A stretch of DNA of 18,915 nucleotides. Source: Candidatus Kuenenia stuttgartensis (GTDB lineage Bacteria > Planctomycetota > UBA1135 > UBA2386). Position 1 is the stretch's first letter; the number at the start of each line of letters is the position of its first letter. The DNA lies in assembly GCA_945861365.1 (NCBI GenBank), contig CAMAUH010000015.1:1-18915 (forward strand). The letters run 5' to 3'. Position numbers and translations under genes: made by a program. Below, piece after piece: positions 5,847 to 13,411 of this stretch. The notes under the pieces are model-generated. The model was not told the DNA's origin. It did not search any database and saw only the letters and a list, made by a program, of their open reading frames with translations.

Positions 5847-7565
5847 TCAGCCCGTCTCGATGTTGACCAGCACCTTCTGCACGTCGAGCGCACGCGGCGC
5901 TTCGAGGATGCGCGCGGCGATGCGGCGGCATTCCTCGATCGAGTAGCGCGCCAGGACCTTCAGCACCGAACGCAACCGCACCGGCGCGATCGAGAAGCTG
6001 CGGAAGCCGGCGCCGAGATAGAACGGCACGCGCACCGGATCGGCGGCGCTCTCGCCGAACAGCACCAGCGGCTTCTCGCGCCGTTCGCCATCCTTGGCCA
6101 GGCGCGCCAGCATCTCGAACACCGCCGGGTGCACCATCTCGTGGTACTCGCGCACCGCCGAGTTGTCGCGATCGGCGGCGAGCAGGTGCGCCTGCAGGTC
6201 GTCGAGCGCGATCACCGCGAAGTCGCTCTCCACCAGCAGCGTCGCCAACTGCATCGCCGCGGCCGGCACCTCGATGATCGGCGCGATCTGCAGATCGGTC
6301 GCACAGGCGATGCCGGCCTTCTTGAGCGACACGCGCTCCTCCAGCACCGCCGACTTCACGCGCTGCAGGTCGGACAGGCTGGTCACGAACGGAACCAGCA
6401 TGCCGACCTGGGCCGCCCCCGCCGCCGCGCGCAGGATGGCGCGCAGCTGCATGCGCAGCACGTCGCGATGCTGCAGCAGCCCGCGCACGCCGCGCATGCC
6501 GAGCGTCGGATTGCGTTCCTGATGGCGTTGCTCGCCGTACGTCGAAGCCGGCACATCGAGCAGACGGAACGCCAGCGAACGCCCGTTCTGCGCTGCGACG
6601 ACCTGGCGGTAGCTGGTGACCAGCGATTCCTCGCTCGGCCGCCCCGCATCCGACAGGAACTGCAACTCGGTGCGGTAGACGCCGATGCCTTCCATGCCGA
6701 AGGTGCGCACGAGGTCGGCCTCGCCAGGGCTGCCACAGGAACCCAGCAGCCGCACCGGCGTGCCGCAGCGCGTCTGGTGCCGCGCCAGTTCGGCCTCCGC
6801 CGGCACCGCGGCGCGACTCGCCTTCCACCGCTGGACCGCGATCGTCGCCTCGGCGAGCTCGCGCTCGCTCGGCGCGGTGACCAACTCGCCGTTGGTCGCA
6901 TCGAGCACCACCGGATCGCCGTCGCGGAGCAGCCGCGGCAGGTCGCGGATGCCGGTCACCGTCGGGATGCCCATGCCGCGCGCGAGGATCGCCGCGTGCG
7001 AACTCATGCCGCCTTCCTCGGCGACGATGCCCTCGACCTTCTCGTTGTCGAGATTGAACATGTCGGCGGTCGTCAGCTTGCTGGCCGCGAGGATGTAGGG
7101 CCCGGTCGGCACCGCCGCACCGCGCACGGCCTCGGTCTCCAGGTGGCGCTGCAAGCGCGTCGCGACGTCGCGCAGGTCGCTGGCGCGGCGGCGCAGCAAG
7201 TCGCTCTCGACCAGCTGGAAGATGCGATCGTACTTGGCGAACACCAACTGCACGGCTTCGCGCACGGGCAGGCGTTCCTTGATCACCTGCGCCTCGATCT
7301 CGGTGACGAACATCGCGTCGGCGAGGTAGGCGAGGTGCGTGTCGAAGATGCGCAGTTCGGCCTCGCCGAGGCTGTGGGCCTGCTTCTGCTTGATCTCCTC
7401 GATCTGCGCGCGGCTCTGCTGCAGAGCCTGCCGCAGGCGATTGAGTTCGGCCTCGACCTCGTCGGCGGCGATCCGTCGCCCCGCGTTCTTGTTGTCGAAG
7501 CCGCGCAGGAACACCTGGCCGACGGCAATGCCCGGTGCGACCGACTCGCCACGGACGCGCGTCAC
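5847..7565 (-). CDS. ptsI: PTS enzyme I homologue (phosphoenolpyruvate-protein phosphotransferase), atypical active site
   Basis: A 572-residue protein with the full enzyme I layout: N-terminal domain (VAPGIAVG), phospho-histidine swivel domain (EEGGMSSHAAILARG, His190) and PEP-binding TIM barrel. Conserved barrel residues are Arg298 (VYRTE), Arg334, Glu432 (IIEVPAA), Asp456 and Arg466. The usual G-G-D-K after Arg334 is P-A-S-T (339-342). The usual G-T-N-D-L-T-Q-Y reads A-L-D-D-L-Q-A-H. The usual C-G-E, whose Cys protonates the enolpyruvate, is LFGES with Phe503. The GTG at 7565 has a strong GGAGGT 5 nt upstream and gives the family length. No HPr or EIIA gene is in view. It could feed a regulatory PTS, as in many Gram-negatives, or have reduced PEP-dependent activity. 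ptsP is unlikely because there is no GAF domain. Confidence 0.85.
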   Translation of the reverse strand: MTRVRGESVAPGIAVGQVFLRGFDNKNAGRRIAADEVEAELNRLRQALQQSRAQIEEIKQKQAHSLGEAELRIFDTHLAYLADAMFVTEIEAQVIKERLPVREAVQLVFAKYDRIFQLVESDLLRRRASDLRDVATRLQRHLETEAVRGAAVPTGPYILAASKLTTADMFNLDNEKVEGIVAEEGGMSSHAAILARGMGIPTVTGIRDLPRLLRDGDPVVLDATNGELVTAPSERELAEATIAVQRWKASRAAVPAEAELARHQTRCGTPVRLLGSCGSPGEADLVRTFGMEGIGVYRTELQFLSDAGRPSEESLVTSYRQVVAAQNGRSLAFRLLDVPASTYGEQRHQERNPTLGMRGVRGLLQHRDVLRMQLRAILRAAAGAAQVGMLVPFVTSLSDLQRVKSAVLEERVSLKKAGIACATDLQIAPIIEVPAAAMQLATLLVESDFAVIALDDLQAHLLAADRDNSAVREYHEMVHPAVFEMLARLAKDGERREKPLVLFGESAADPVRVPFYLGAGFRSFSIAPVRLRSVLKVLARYSIEECRRIAARILEAPRALDVQKVLVNIETG

Positions 7566-7808
7566 GGGCGACCTCCGGCAACGGATGGAGGAGTCTGGTG
7601 GGCGGACGGGCTCGAGTCGGGCACGTGGGTCATCGAAAAAAATGGGCCGCGGCGAACCCGCACGAACCGCCGGCGGCAACGAACCCTGCTTCCGGGCCGC
7701 CGCCACCGACCTGCCGCACGGGGCGACGCAGGGTAGCGCGCCCATCTATGCTCGGGTAGACATTGCGGGACGGCGGACGCTGGCTCCGCCCCTCCACGAC
7801 CAACCCTG
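7566..7808. promoter_or_regulatory. Divergent intergenic region between ptsI and lpxA
   Basis: This 243 bp region lies between divergently read genes and should hold promoters for both. Its ptsI-proximal end carries the ribosome site of ptsI (GGAGGT on the minus strand, about 7571-7576). An A7 run near 7636-7643 is unusual for the local base composition and could be an upstream promoter element for either gene. A TATGCT at 7747-7752 resembles a -10 box for lpxA, but no matching -35 is seen. No riboswitch or RNA gene was recognised. Confidence 0.4.
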
Positions 7809-8660
7809 ATGGGAATCCACCCCAGCGCGATCGTCGCCCCTGGCGCCCAACTGGGCGAAGGCATCGAGATCGGTCCATACTGCACCGTCGGCCCCCAGGT
7901 GAAGCTGGGGGCTCGCACGCGGCTGCATGGCCACGTGGTCGTGGATGGTGACACCTGGATCGGCGACGACTGCGAACTGTTCCCCTTCAGCGTGGTCGGC
8001 TGCTACCCGCAGGACAAGAAGCTCAAGGCCGGGGAGCCGGGCGGCAAACTGCGCATCGGCTCGAACAACCGGATCCGCGAACACGTCACCATCCACGGCG
8101 GCACGGCCTTCGGCGGCGGCACGACGACGATCGGCGACCACAACATGCTGCTGGTCGGCGCCCACATCGGCCACGACGCCAGCGTCGGCAACCACGTCGT
8201 CTTCACCAACGGGGCGATGACCGCCGGCCACACGGTGATCGGCGACCGCGCGATCCTCGGCGCGATGGTCGGCATCCACCAGTTCGCGCGGATCGGCAAG
8301 CTGGCGATGGTCGGCGCCGGCGCGATGGTGTCGCACGACGCGCCGCCGTTCTCGATCGTGCAGGGCGACCGCGCCAAGCTGGTCGCGGTCAACCTGGTCG
8401 GCCTGCATCGCAACGGCTACACCGCCGAACAGAAGGCTCTCGTCAAACGGGTGTTCCGACTACTCTTCTGGCGTGCCGGAACCCTGCACCAACGGCTCGA
8501 GTTCATCCGCCACAGCGCGATGCATCGCGACCCAGTCTGCCGTGAGATCCTCGACTTCGTCGCCGACAGCAAGCGCGGCGTCTGCACCCCGCGGTCGGGT
8601 CGGCAGCAGCAGCAAGCCCAGCGCGGCAGCGACGAGCCGGACACCAGCATCACGGTTTGA
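7809..8660 (+). CDS. lpxA: Acyl-ACP--UDP-N-acetylglucosamine O-acyltransferase, first enzyme of lipid A synthesis
   Basis: LpxA transfers a 3-hydroxyacyl chain from ACP to the 3-OH of UDP-GlcNAc in the cytoplasm, the first step of lipid A synthesis. The protein begins MGIHPSAIVAPGAQLGEG and runs through left-handed beta-helix hexapeptide repeats to about residue 190. It contains the catalytic AHIGHD (His122) and the family blocks IREHVTIHGG, GIHQFARIG and VNLVGLHRNG. The C-terminal helical domain follows (LFWRAGTLHQRLE). The length of 283 exceeds the usual 255-265 by a polar tail after SKRGVCTPRSG (QQQQ, then acidic) that overlaps the next gene. The ATG fits the usual N-terminus; no Shine-Dalgarno site is visible. 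Unlike the usual lpxD-fabZ-lpxA-lpxB layout, no other lipid A gene lies beside it here. Confidence 0.95.
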   Translation: MGIHPSAIVAPGAQLGEGIEIGPYCTVGPQVKLGARTRLHGHVVVDGDTWIGDDCELFPFSVVGCYPQDKKLKAGEPGGKLRIGSNNRIREHVTIHGGTAFGGGTTTIGDHNMLLVGAHIGHDASVGNHVVFTNGAMTAGHTVIGDRAILGAMVGIHQFARIGKLAMVGAGAMVSHDAPPFSIVQGDRAKLVAVNLVGLHRNGYTAEQKALVKRVFRLLFWRAGTLHQRLEFIRHSAMHRDPVCREILDFVADSKRGVCTPRSGRQQQQAQRGSDEPDTSITV

Positions 8661-10020
8661 GCGCGCGGCGCTCGCCCTGCTGCTGTCGGGTGCACTGGGC
8701 ACCGCGCAGGCGCCCGTCCAGCTGAACACCCCCGACGGCAGCCGCTTCCTGCTGTGCCCGGACGCGACGATGCAGCAGGTGCATTGGGCCGTCGCCACCT
8801 GGACCGACCCGGCCGAGGATCCGCCCGCGCTGGCCGGCCTCGGCAAGGCCGTGCTCGCCGCCGCCCAGAACGGCACGTGGAACACCGGTAGCCGCGATCC
8901 CGTCCGCGAACGGCAGGCGCTGGCCGACCTCGATGCCTGCTGGCAACAGCTGCCGGCGCAGCCGGATGCCACCCAACGACAGCGGCTGCAGGACTGCACC
9001 GCCGCCGCCGCCGCCCTGGCCGATCCGAGCATGCTGCCCCGGTTGCTGGCAGCGCTGCCGGTGCACCGCTGCGAACTCGAGCAGCGCGGCCCGATCGCCG
9101 TGCTGGTGCTGACGACGCTCGCGGCCGACTTGCCTGAGGTGGCCGCGATGCTGCTCGACCGCCGCGAACGGCAGGCGCTGCGCGAACTGCCGGCCTGCTG
9201 GCAGCGCCGCACGCTGACGACGGTCAGCAGCCTCGAGGCCGAACTGCTCGCGCTGTCGATGCCCGACCACCCGCTGACGCGCAATGCGATCGCGCGACCG
9301 ATGCCGAGCCGCGACGAAGCCATGGCGGCCTGGGCCCGCACGCAACGCCCGGAACGCACGCTGCACGTGCTGCTCGGCGACTTCGACATCAACCAGGCGA
9401 CGACGGTGCTGCAGCAGACGTTCGTGCGCACGGACCTGCCGAACGTGCCGGTGGCCGCCCCGAACCCGCCGCGACCGTTCGCTGGCCTGCGACGCTCCCA
9501 GGTGCCCGGTGCGAAGGCGCCGACGGTGCTGATCGGTTGGCCGCTGCCGGCCAACGTCGACCCGCACGTGCTCGCCGCGGCGAAGCTCTGGCTCGCGCAG
9601 GGCGCCGACAGCCGCCTCGGCCTGGAGCTGCAGCGCGCCGGCCGCGCCAAGGCTACGATCACCAGTCGCGCGCCATGGCCGACGGCGATCGGCGGCAACG
9701 GCCTGTTCGTGCTCGAAATCGCCGACCCGAACGGCATCGACGGCCTCGCCGACCTGGTGCTGCGCAGCGTGCGCACGACGCTGGCCAACGCCCCCACCGA
9801 ATCGGCCATGCAAGCCACCACCGCCGTGCTGCAACAGGAATGGCGCGCGGCCACCGCCGATGCGCGGCAGCTCGCCGCCGCGACCGCGGCGACGCTGCTG
9901 GCCTGGCCTCGCCCACAGGCCACCGCGGCCAGCCCCCAGCCCGTGGACGGCAAGGTGGTCCTGCTGCTGTTGCAGCAGACCTGCTTCGGCCAACCCGCGA
10001 TCGTCGAGGGGCGGCCATGA
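8542..10020 (+). CDS. Exported M16 (insulinase/MPP-fold) protein without zinc motif; start uncertain
   Basis: The frame encodes an M16-like protein. It has an N-terminal strand pair (VQLNTPDGSRFLLCPD), a block aligning with the active-site helix, and the M16 hallmark LHVLLGDFDINQA. A second M16 domain includes APTVLIGWPLPANVDPH and a following L-A-Q-G-A-D-S-R-L block. The site for HxxEH reads GLGKAVLAAAQ (about 99-109), so the zinc ligands are absent. A signal-peptide-like segment (FERAALALLLSGALGTAQA, about 39-57) precedes the mature part, so translation must begin upstream of 8656. The only in-frame starts there lie inside lpxA (GTG 8542, used here, or ATG 8473), neither with a ribosome site. 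ATG 8770 would give 416 residues without the signal peptide. It overlaps the next gene by ATGA and is probably its partner, as in two-subunit M16 proteins. Confidence 0.7.
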   Translation: MRSSTSSPTASAASAPRGRVGSSSKPSAAATSRTPASRFERAALALLLSGALGTAQAPVQLNTPDGSRFLLCPDATMQQVHWAVATWTDPAEDPPALAGLGKAVLAAAQNGTWNTGSRDPVRERQALADLDACWQQLPAQPDATQRQRLQDCTAAAAALADPSMLPRLLAALPVHRCELEQRGPIAVLVLTTLAADLPEVAAMLLDRRERQALRELPACWQRRTLTTVSSLEAELLALSMPDHPLTRNAIARPMPSRDEAMAAWARTQRPERTLHVLLGDFDINQATTVLQQTFVRTDLPNVPVAAPNPPRPFAGLRRSQVPGAKAPTVLIGWPLPANVDPHVLAAAKLWLAQGADSRLGLELQRAGRAKATITSRAPWPTAIGGNGLFVLEIADPNGIDGLADLVLRSVRTTLANAPTESAMQATTAVLQQEWRAATADARQLAAATAATLLAWPRPQATAASPQPVDGKVVLLLLQQTCFGQPAIVEGRP

Positions 10021-12140
10021 AGCGCTCGCGCATCCTGCTGGCCAGCGCCCTGCTCGCCGCCTGCGCGGGAGCTCCCCGCGAAACCCCACCACCAGCGCCG
10101 CCGACGCCGACGCAGGGACCGCTGCCCCGCACCGAACCGGTCGCGCCCCAGCCGACCAGAGCACCATCGCTGCCGAGCACCACGCCGGCTGCGCAGGCGC
10201 GCAGCGCGAAGCTCGACACCGGCCTGTCGCTGGTGTTGACGACGTTGCCGCGCGACCACGATGCGATCCTGCAGTTCGGCATCCTGGCCGGTGAGGCAAC
10301 GCAAGCGCCGGGGCTCGCCGAGCTCACCATGCAAGCGTTGCTGGTCAGCGCGGACCCGAGCCGCGGCCGACCGTCCCTGGTCGCGGCGATCGGCAAACTC
10401 GGCGGCACCGCGCGGGTGCACGCCGGCATGTCGACGACGTGGATCGAACTGCGCGTGCCCGGCGAACAATGGCGCCGCGCCCTGCAAGCGCTGCGCGAAG
10501 CGCTCGAGGCGCCGCAGCAGTCGCGCCACCAGCTCGAACGCATGCGCGACGAACTGGTGGCCACCACGGCGACCGAAGTGGCAGCGGATCCGCTGGCGGC
10601 GATGGCCCGACGCCTGCTGCTCGGCAACACCGACACGGCGGCGCACTGCAACGACCTGATCGACCGCGATGCCGGCGAGATCGGCTCGTTCCAAGCCCGC
10701 GCGCTGCAACCGGACCGCTGCGTGCTGAGCGTGGAAGCCCCCGAAACCACGGCCGGGATGCTGGCCTTCCTGCAGGACGGGAACGACGGTTTCGCCCGCT
10801 GGAAGCCGGCGGCGGCAGGCCCTGCCACGCTGACCACGCTGGAACGACCGTTCGCCGGCGGCGTGCATTGGGCACCGGACGGCTCCGCCGGCCCCTGCCG
10901 CATCGCGCTGATCACCGTGCTGCCGGACCTCGTCCGCAGCGATGCCGCCGCCGCCTTCCTGCTGCATGCGTGCATCACCCTCGACGGCACCGGTGGCCGC
11001 TTCGAGCAACTGCAACGGGAACGCGGCCTCGCGGACCTGCATTGGCGCAGCGAGATCGTGCACACGCCGGACGCCACGGCGCTGGTGTTGCGCGCCGAAG
11101 CGACCCCGGCCGACGCCGCGACCGCCTGGCGCACCTGGAACCTGGCGCAGCAATCGCTGGCCGAACTGCCGCCGACCACCGAGGAACGCGGGCTCGCCGC
11201 GCGCCGCGCGCCGCTGTCGGCTCGGCTGCCGCTGCTCGATGCGGGAGCCCACGGTCGCACGATCGCCCGCCTGGCGCGAGCCGGACGATCGCTCGACGCA
11301 CTCGACGCGGCCTTCGCGGCCCTCGACGCCGGGGGCAGTGCAGCCCTCGATGCCGCGATCGACCACTACCGCTCCTTGCCTTGCGCGATGGTCGTGCTGG
11401 GCGGCGGCCCACCACCCGATCTCGACGACGTGCACACGTTCTCGCCGTTGCCGTTGACCCTGGCGGCCAGCTCCCCCGGAGCGGGCCCGTCCACAGCACC
11501 TGCCGAGGCCGCGAACGCGGCGCCGTGGCTCGAGCGCGCCGTCGAAGCCGTCGGCGGCAAGGAACGCCTGGGTCGGCTGCGCGGCTTCCGCAGCGAAGGC
11601 AAGGTCGGCAACGACCGCGCGCCGGCCATGGTCGAGTCGGTCGAGTGGAACGTCGACGGCACGTTGGTCCGCACCCGCGACGTGCTCGGCCAGAAGATCA
11701 CGACGACGCTGCGCGGCACGGAATGGTCGGAGCAGCTGGGCGCGCGGAAGGTGACGCTCGACCCGCGCGAAGCCGAACTGCTGCGGGCCCAACAGCGCCG
11801 TCACCCGATGGCGCTGCTGGCCGCGCACGTGCGCGGCGAACTGCCGTTCAAGGTGGTCTCGCAACGCAACGTAGGCGATCGCGACCTGATGGTGCTGGAG
11901 GCCGCCGGCGAACGTGGTGGCCGCCTGCGCCTGCATCTCGACAGCGAGTCGTGCCTGGTGCGCGCGGTGGAGGTCTGGGAGACGCTGGCCGATGGCGCCG
12001 TCGTGCACGTGCACGACGCCTGGTCGGACTACCGTTCGACGCAGGGTCTGCGCGCGCCGTTCCACCGGCTGAGCACGCAGGACGACGGCCAGAACCGCGT
12101 CGAGACCGCCTACTCGAGCTGGACACCGCGGCTGAAGTAG
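10017..12140 (+). CDS. M16-like lipoprotein without zinc motif, with C-terminal LolA-like domain
   Basis: A 707-residue protein starting in an ATGA overlap with the previous gene; GAGGGG lies just upstream of the ATG. The N-terminus is a lipoprotein signal with lipobox LAAC (Cys16), then a Pro-rich linker to about residue 60. Residues 65-480 show the M16 fold: LDTGLSLVLTTLP, FGILAGEATQAPGLAELT, a domain with LGGTARVHAGMSTTWIEL, and a later TGGRFEQLQRERGLADL. The HxxEH motif would fall at 102-106, which reads ELTMQ, so all zinc ligands are lost. From about 501 (WLERAVEAVGGKERLGRLRG) the chain matches the lipoprotein-sorting LolA-like domain often attached to M16 proteins. The pair probably forms a periplasmic, membrane-anchored M16 dimer acting as a binding or scaffold protein, or working with an active subunit encoded elsewhere. 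Confidence 0.8.
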   Translation: MKRSRILLASALLAACAGAPRETPPPAPPTPTQGPLPRTEPVAPQPTRAPSLPSTTPAAQARSAKLDTGLSLVLTTLPRDHDAILQFGILAGEATQAPGLAELTMQALLVSADPSRGRPSLVAAIGKLGGTARVHAGMSTTWIELRVPGEQWRRALQALREALEAPQQSRHQLERMRDELVATTATEVAADPLAAMARRLLLGNTDTAAHCNDLIDRDAGEIGSFQARALQPDRCVLSVEAPETTAGMLAFLQDGNDGFARWKPAAAGPATLTTLERPFAGGVHWAPDGSAGPCRIALITVLPDLVRSDAAAAFLLHACITLDGTGGRFEQLQRERGLADLHWRSEIVHTPDATALVLRAEATPADAATAWRTWNLAQQSLAELPPTTEERGLAARRAPLSARLPLLDAGAHGRTIARLARAGRSLDALDAAFAALDAGGSAALDAAIDHYRSLPCAMVVLGGGPPPDLDDVHTFSPLPLTLAASSPGAGPSTAPAEAANAAPWLERAVEAVGGKERLGRLRGFRSEGKVGNDRAPAMVESVEWNVDGTLVRTRDVLGQKITTTLRGTEWSEQLGARKVTLDPREAELLRAQQRRHPMALLAAHVRGELPFKVVSQRNVGDRDLMVLEAAGERGGRLRLHLDSESCLVRAVEVWETLADGAVVHVHDAWSDYRSTQGLRAPFHRLSTQDDGQNRVETAYSSWTPRLK

Positions 12141-12150
12141 CCGCGTTGCC

Positions 12151-12190
12151 ACGAGGCGATCAGCCGCACCGCGAGGCGATCAGCGGCGCG
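12151..12190. repeat. Imperfect 20-bp tandem duplication in the convergent junction
   Basis: CGAGGCGATCAGC occurs at 12152-12164 and again at 12172-12184, a period of 20 bp. It lies in the 39 bp gap between the stop of the M16 lipoprotein gene and the stop of the outer-membrane protein gene, and runs into the latter's stop codon (TGA, 12182-12180). On the minus strand both copies carry the same TGA, so the copy behind the stop looks like a duplicated end of the gene. No hairpin with a T-run was found here. Confidence 0.6.
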
Positions 12191-13385
12191 ACGTACCCAG
12201 GCGCAGCACCATGCCCAGGTAGAACATGTGCTGGCCGTGCAGGTCGCGGTCGACGCGGATCGACGGCCGGCTGTCGTTGTCGAGGTAGGAGTACCACCCG
12301 TGCAGCGAGATCGCGTCGCTGAAGTGGATGTAGGTCTCGAGGCCACCGCCGAAGAACAGGTCGCTGGTCGACGAGAAGCCGTCCGCGGTGCGCAAGCGCG
12401 AGTACTGCCCGTGCACGAACGGCGTCAGCGTCATCGAGTCGCCGAGATGGCAGCGCAGACGCAGCTGCACGTCTCCCCACATGTGGCCGAGCGGCCGCTG
12501 GGCCTCGATGCTCTGCAGACGGTCCTTCGGATCGTGCCACCCGCCGTTGGCGAAGATCTCCCAGCAAACCGCATCGGCCGCCGGGATGTACCAATCGAGC
12601 CGGCCACGCGCTCGCCACACTGCGGACGGCAGCTCGGTGGTGAAGCCATCCACCCCGAACGATCCGTTGCTGTTGTTCCACTCACGTTCGCCGGTCAGCG
12701 ACAGCGTGTAGCCATCGCGCGGCATGCCGCGCCGCCGATCGATCTGCACCGTCGACTGCTCGATGTAGAGCCGAGCGCCGTAGGCGTTGTAGCCACTCGG
12801 GATCGTGTAGAGGTCGGGAGTGGGCGTCAGCGACGATGCGTTGAAGTCGAGCGCGCGGAAGTACGGGCCGAGCTCCACGTACAGCCCCGGCTGCGCTTCG
12901 CGGCCGAACCCGATGTAGCCTTCGTAGTCCGAGCCGGTGAAGAAGCCGCTCTTCTGGAACCTGCGGCGGTCGTAGAACCCGTCGCGATAGAACTGCCACG
13001 GCCGGCCACGGAACTCGAACCGCGTCACGGTGTCGTCGCCGAGGATCTTGCCGTCCTGGTAGCCGGCGAACAGGCCATCACGGCCCGCGTAGGCCTCCAA
13101 CGTGCCGCGCCGCGAACTGAACGCCTCGTCACGAAAGTAGGCGCGGCCGTCCCAACTGATCCCGTCGTCGAGACCGCGCACGTTCGGGTCTCTAGCGTCG
13201 TCGCTCGGGTCGTTGCTGATCGCACGGGTACCGATCGCGCCAGCCTCGACCTGGAAGATGGACGCGTACGGGTGCGCCCCGTTGCGATGGTCGATGATGT
13301 CGTAGTAGCTCTGCGCGGCGAGCGGAGCGCCGACGAAACCGGCGATGGCAGCGGCCAGCAGCCGCGCAGTTGGGGATTGGCTCAT
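12180..13385 (-). CDS. Probable outer-membrane beta-barrel protein of unknown function
   Basis: A 401-residue protein with a clear signal peptide (MSQSPTARLLAAAIAGFVG, then APLAA, cut before Gln-Ser-Tyr-Tyr). The mature part has alternating aromatic/polar strands separated by short turns (LYVELGPYFRALDF, GYTLSLTGEREWNN, WGDVQLRLRCHLGD, LTPFVHGQYSRLR, SLHGWYSYLDND). It ends with the strand HMFYLGMVLRLG and then Thr-Ser-Arg-Arg. This is the look of a porin-like barrel, though the C-terminus is not the usual Phe or Trp and I cannot name a family. The ATG at 13385 is preferred to an upstream in-frame start at 13415 because it begins the signal peptide and avoids overlap with the previous gene. 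It follows the NYN gene by 26 bp on the same strand, so the two may be co-transcribed. Confidence 0.7.
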   Translation of the reverse strand: MSQSPTARLLAAAIAGFVGAPLAAQSYYDIIDHRNGAHPYASIFQVEAGAIGTRAISNDPSDDARDPNVRGLDDGISWDGRAYFRDEAFSSRRGTLEAYAGRDGLFAGYQDGKILGDDTVTRFEFRGRPWQFYRDGFYDRRRFQKSGFFTGSDYEGYIGFGREAQPGLYVELGPYFRALDFNASSLTPTPDLYTIPSGYNAYGARLYIEQSTVQIDRRRGMPRDGYTLSLTGEREWNNSNGSFGVDGFTTELPSAVWRARGRLDWYIPAADAVCWEIFANGGWHDPKDRLQSIEAQRPLGHMWGDVQLRLRCHLGDSMTLTPFVHGQYSRLRTADGFSSTSDLFFGGGLETYIHFSDAISLHGWYSYLDNDSRPSIRVDRDLHGQHMFYLGMVLRLGTSRR

Positions 13386-13411
13386 TGGTGGGGTTCCGGT
13401 GGACGGCCGGA

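Noticed and set aside
4888..7581. An 897-codon minus-strand open frame
   Set aside because: It is a frame shadow of ptsI and the unknown membrane protein, with Arg-rich low-complexity translation and no motifs.
8999..9016. GCC trinucleotide run, considered as a phase-variable repeat
   Set aside because: It is a short in-frame Ala run in a GC-rich gene; changes of whole units would keep the frame and there is no sign of switching.
8460..12152. A 1230-codon open frame on the minus strand opposite the two M16 genes
   Set aside because: Its translation is Arg/Ala/Gln-rich without domain structure, and it mirrors two plus-strand genes that have signal peptides and M16 motifs. It is open because of high GC at third positions.
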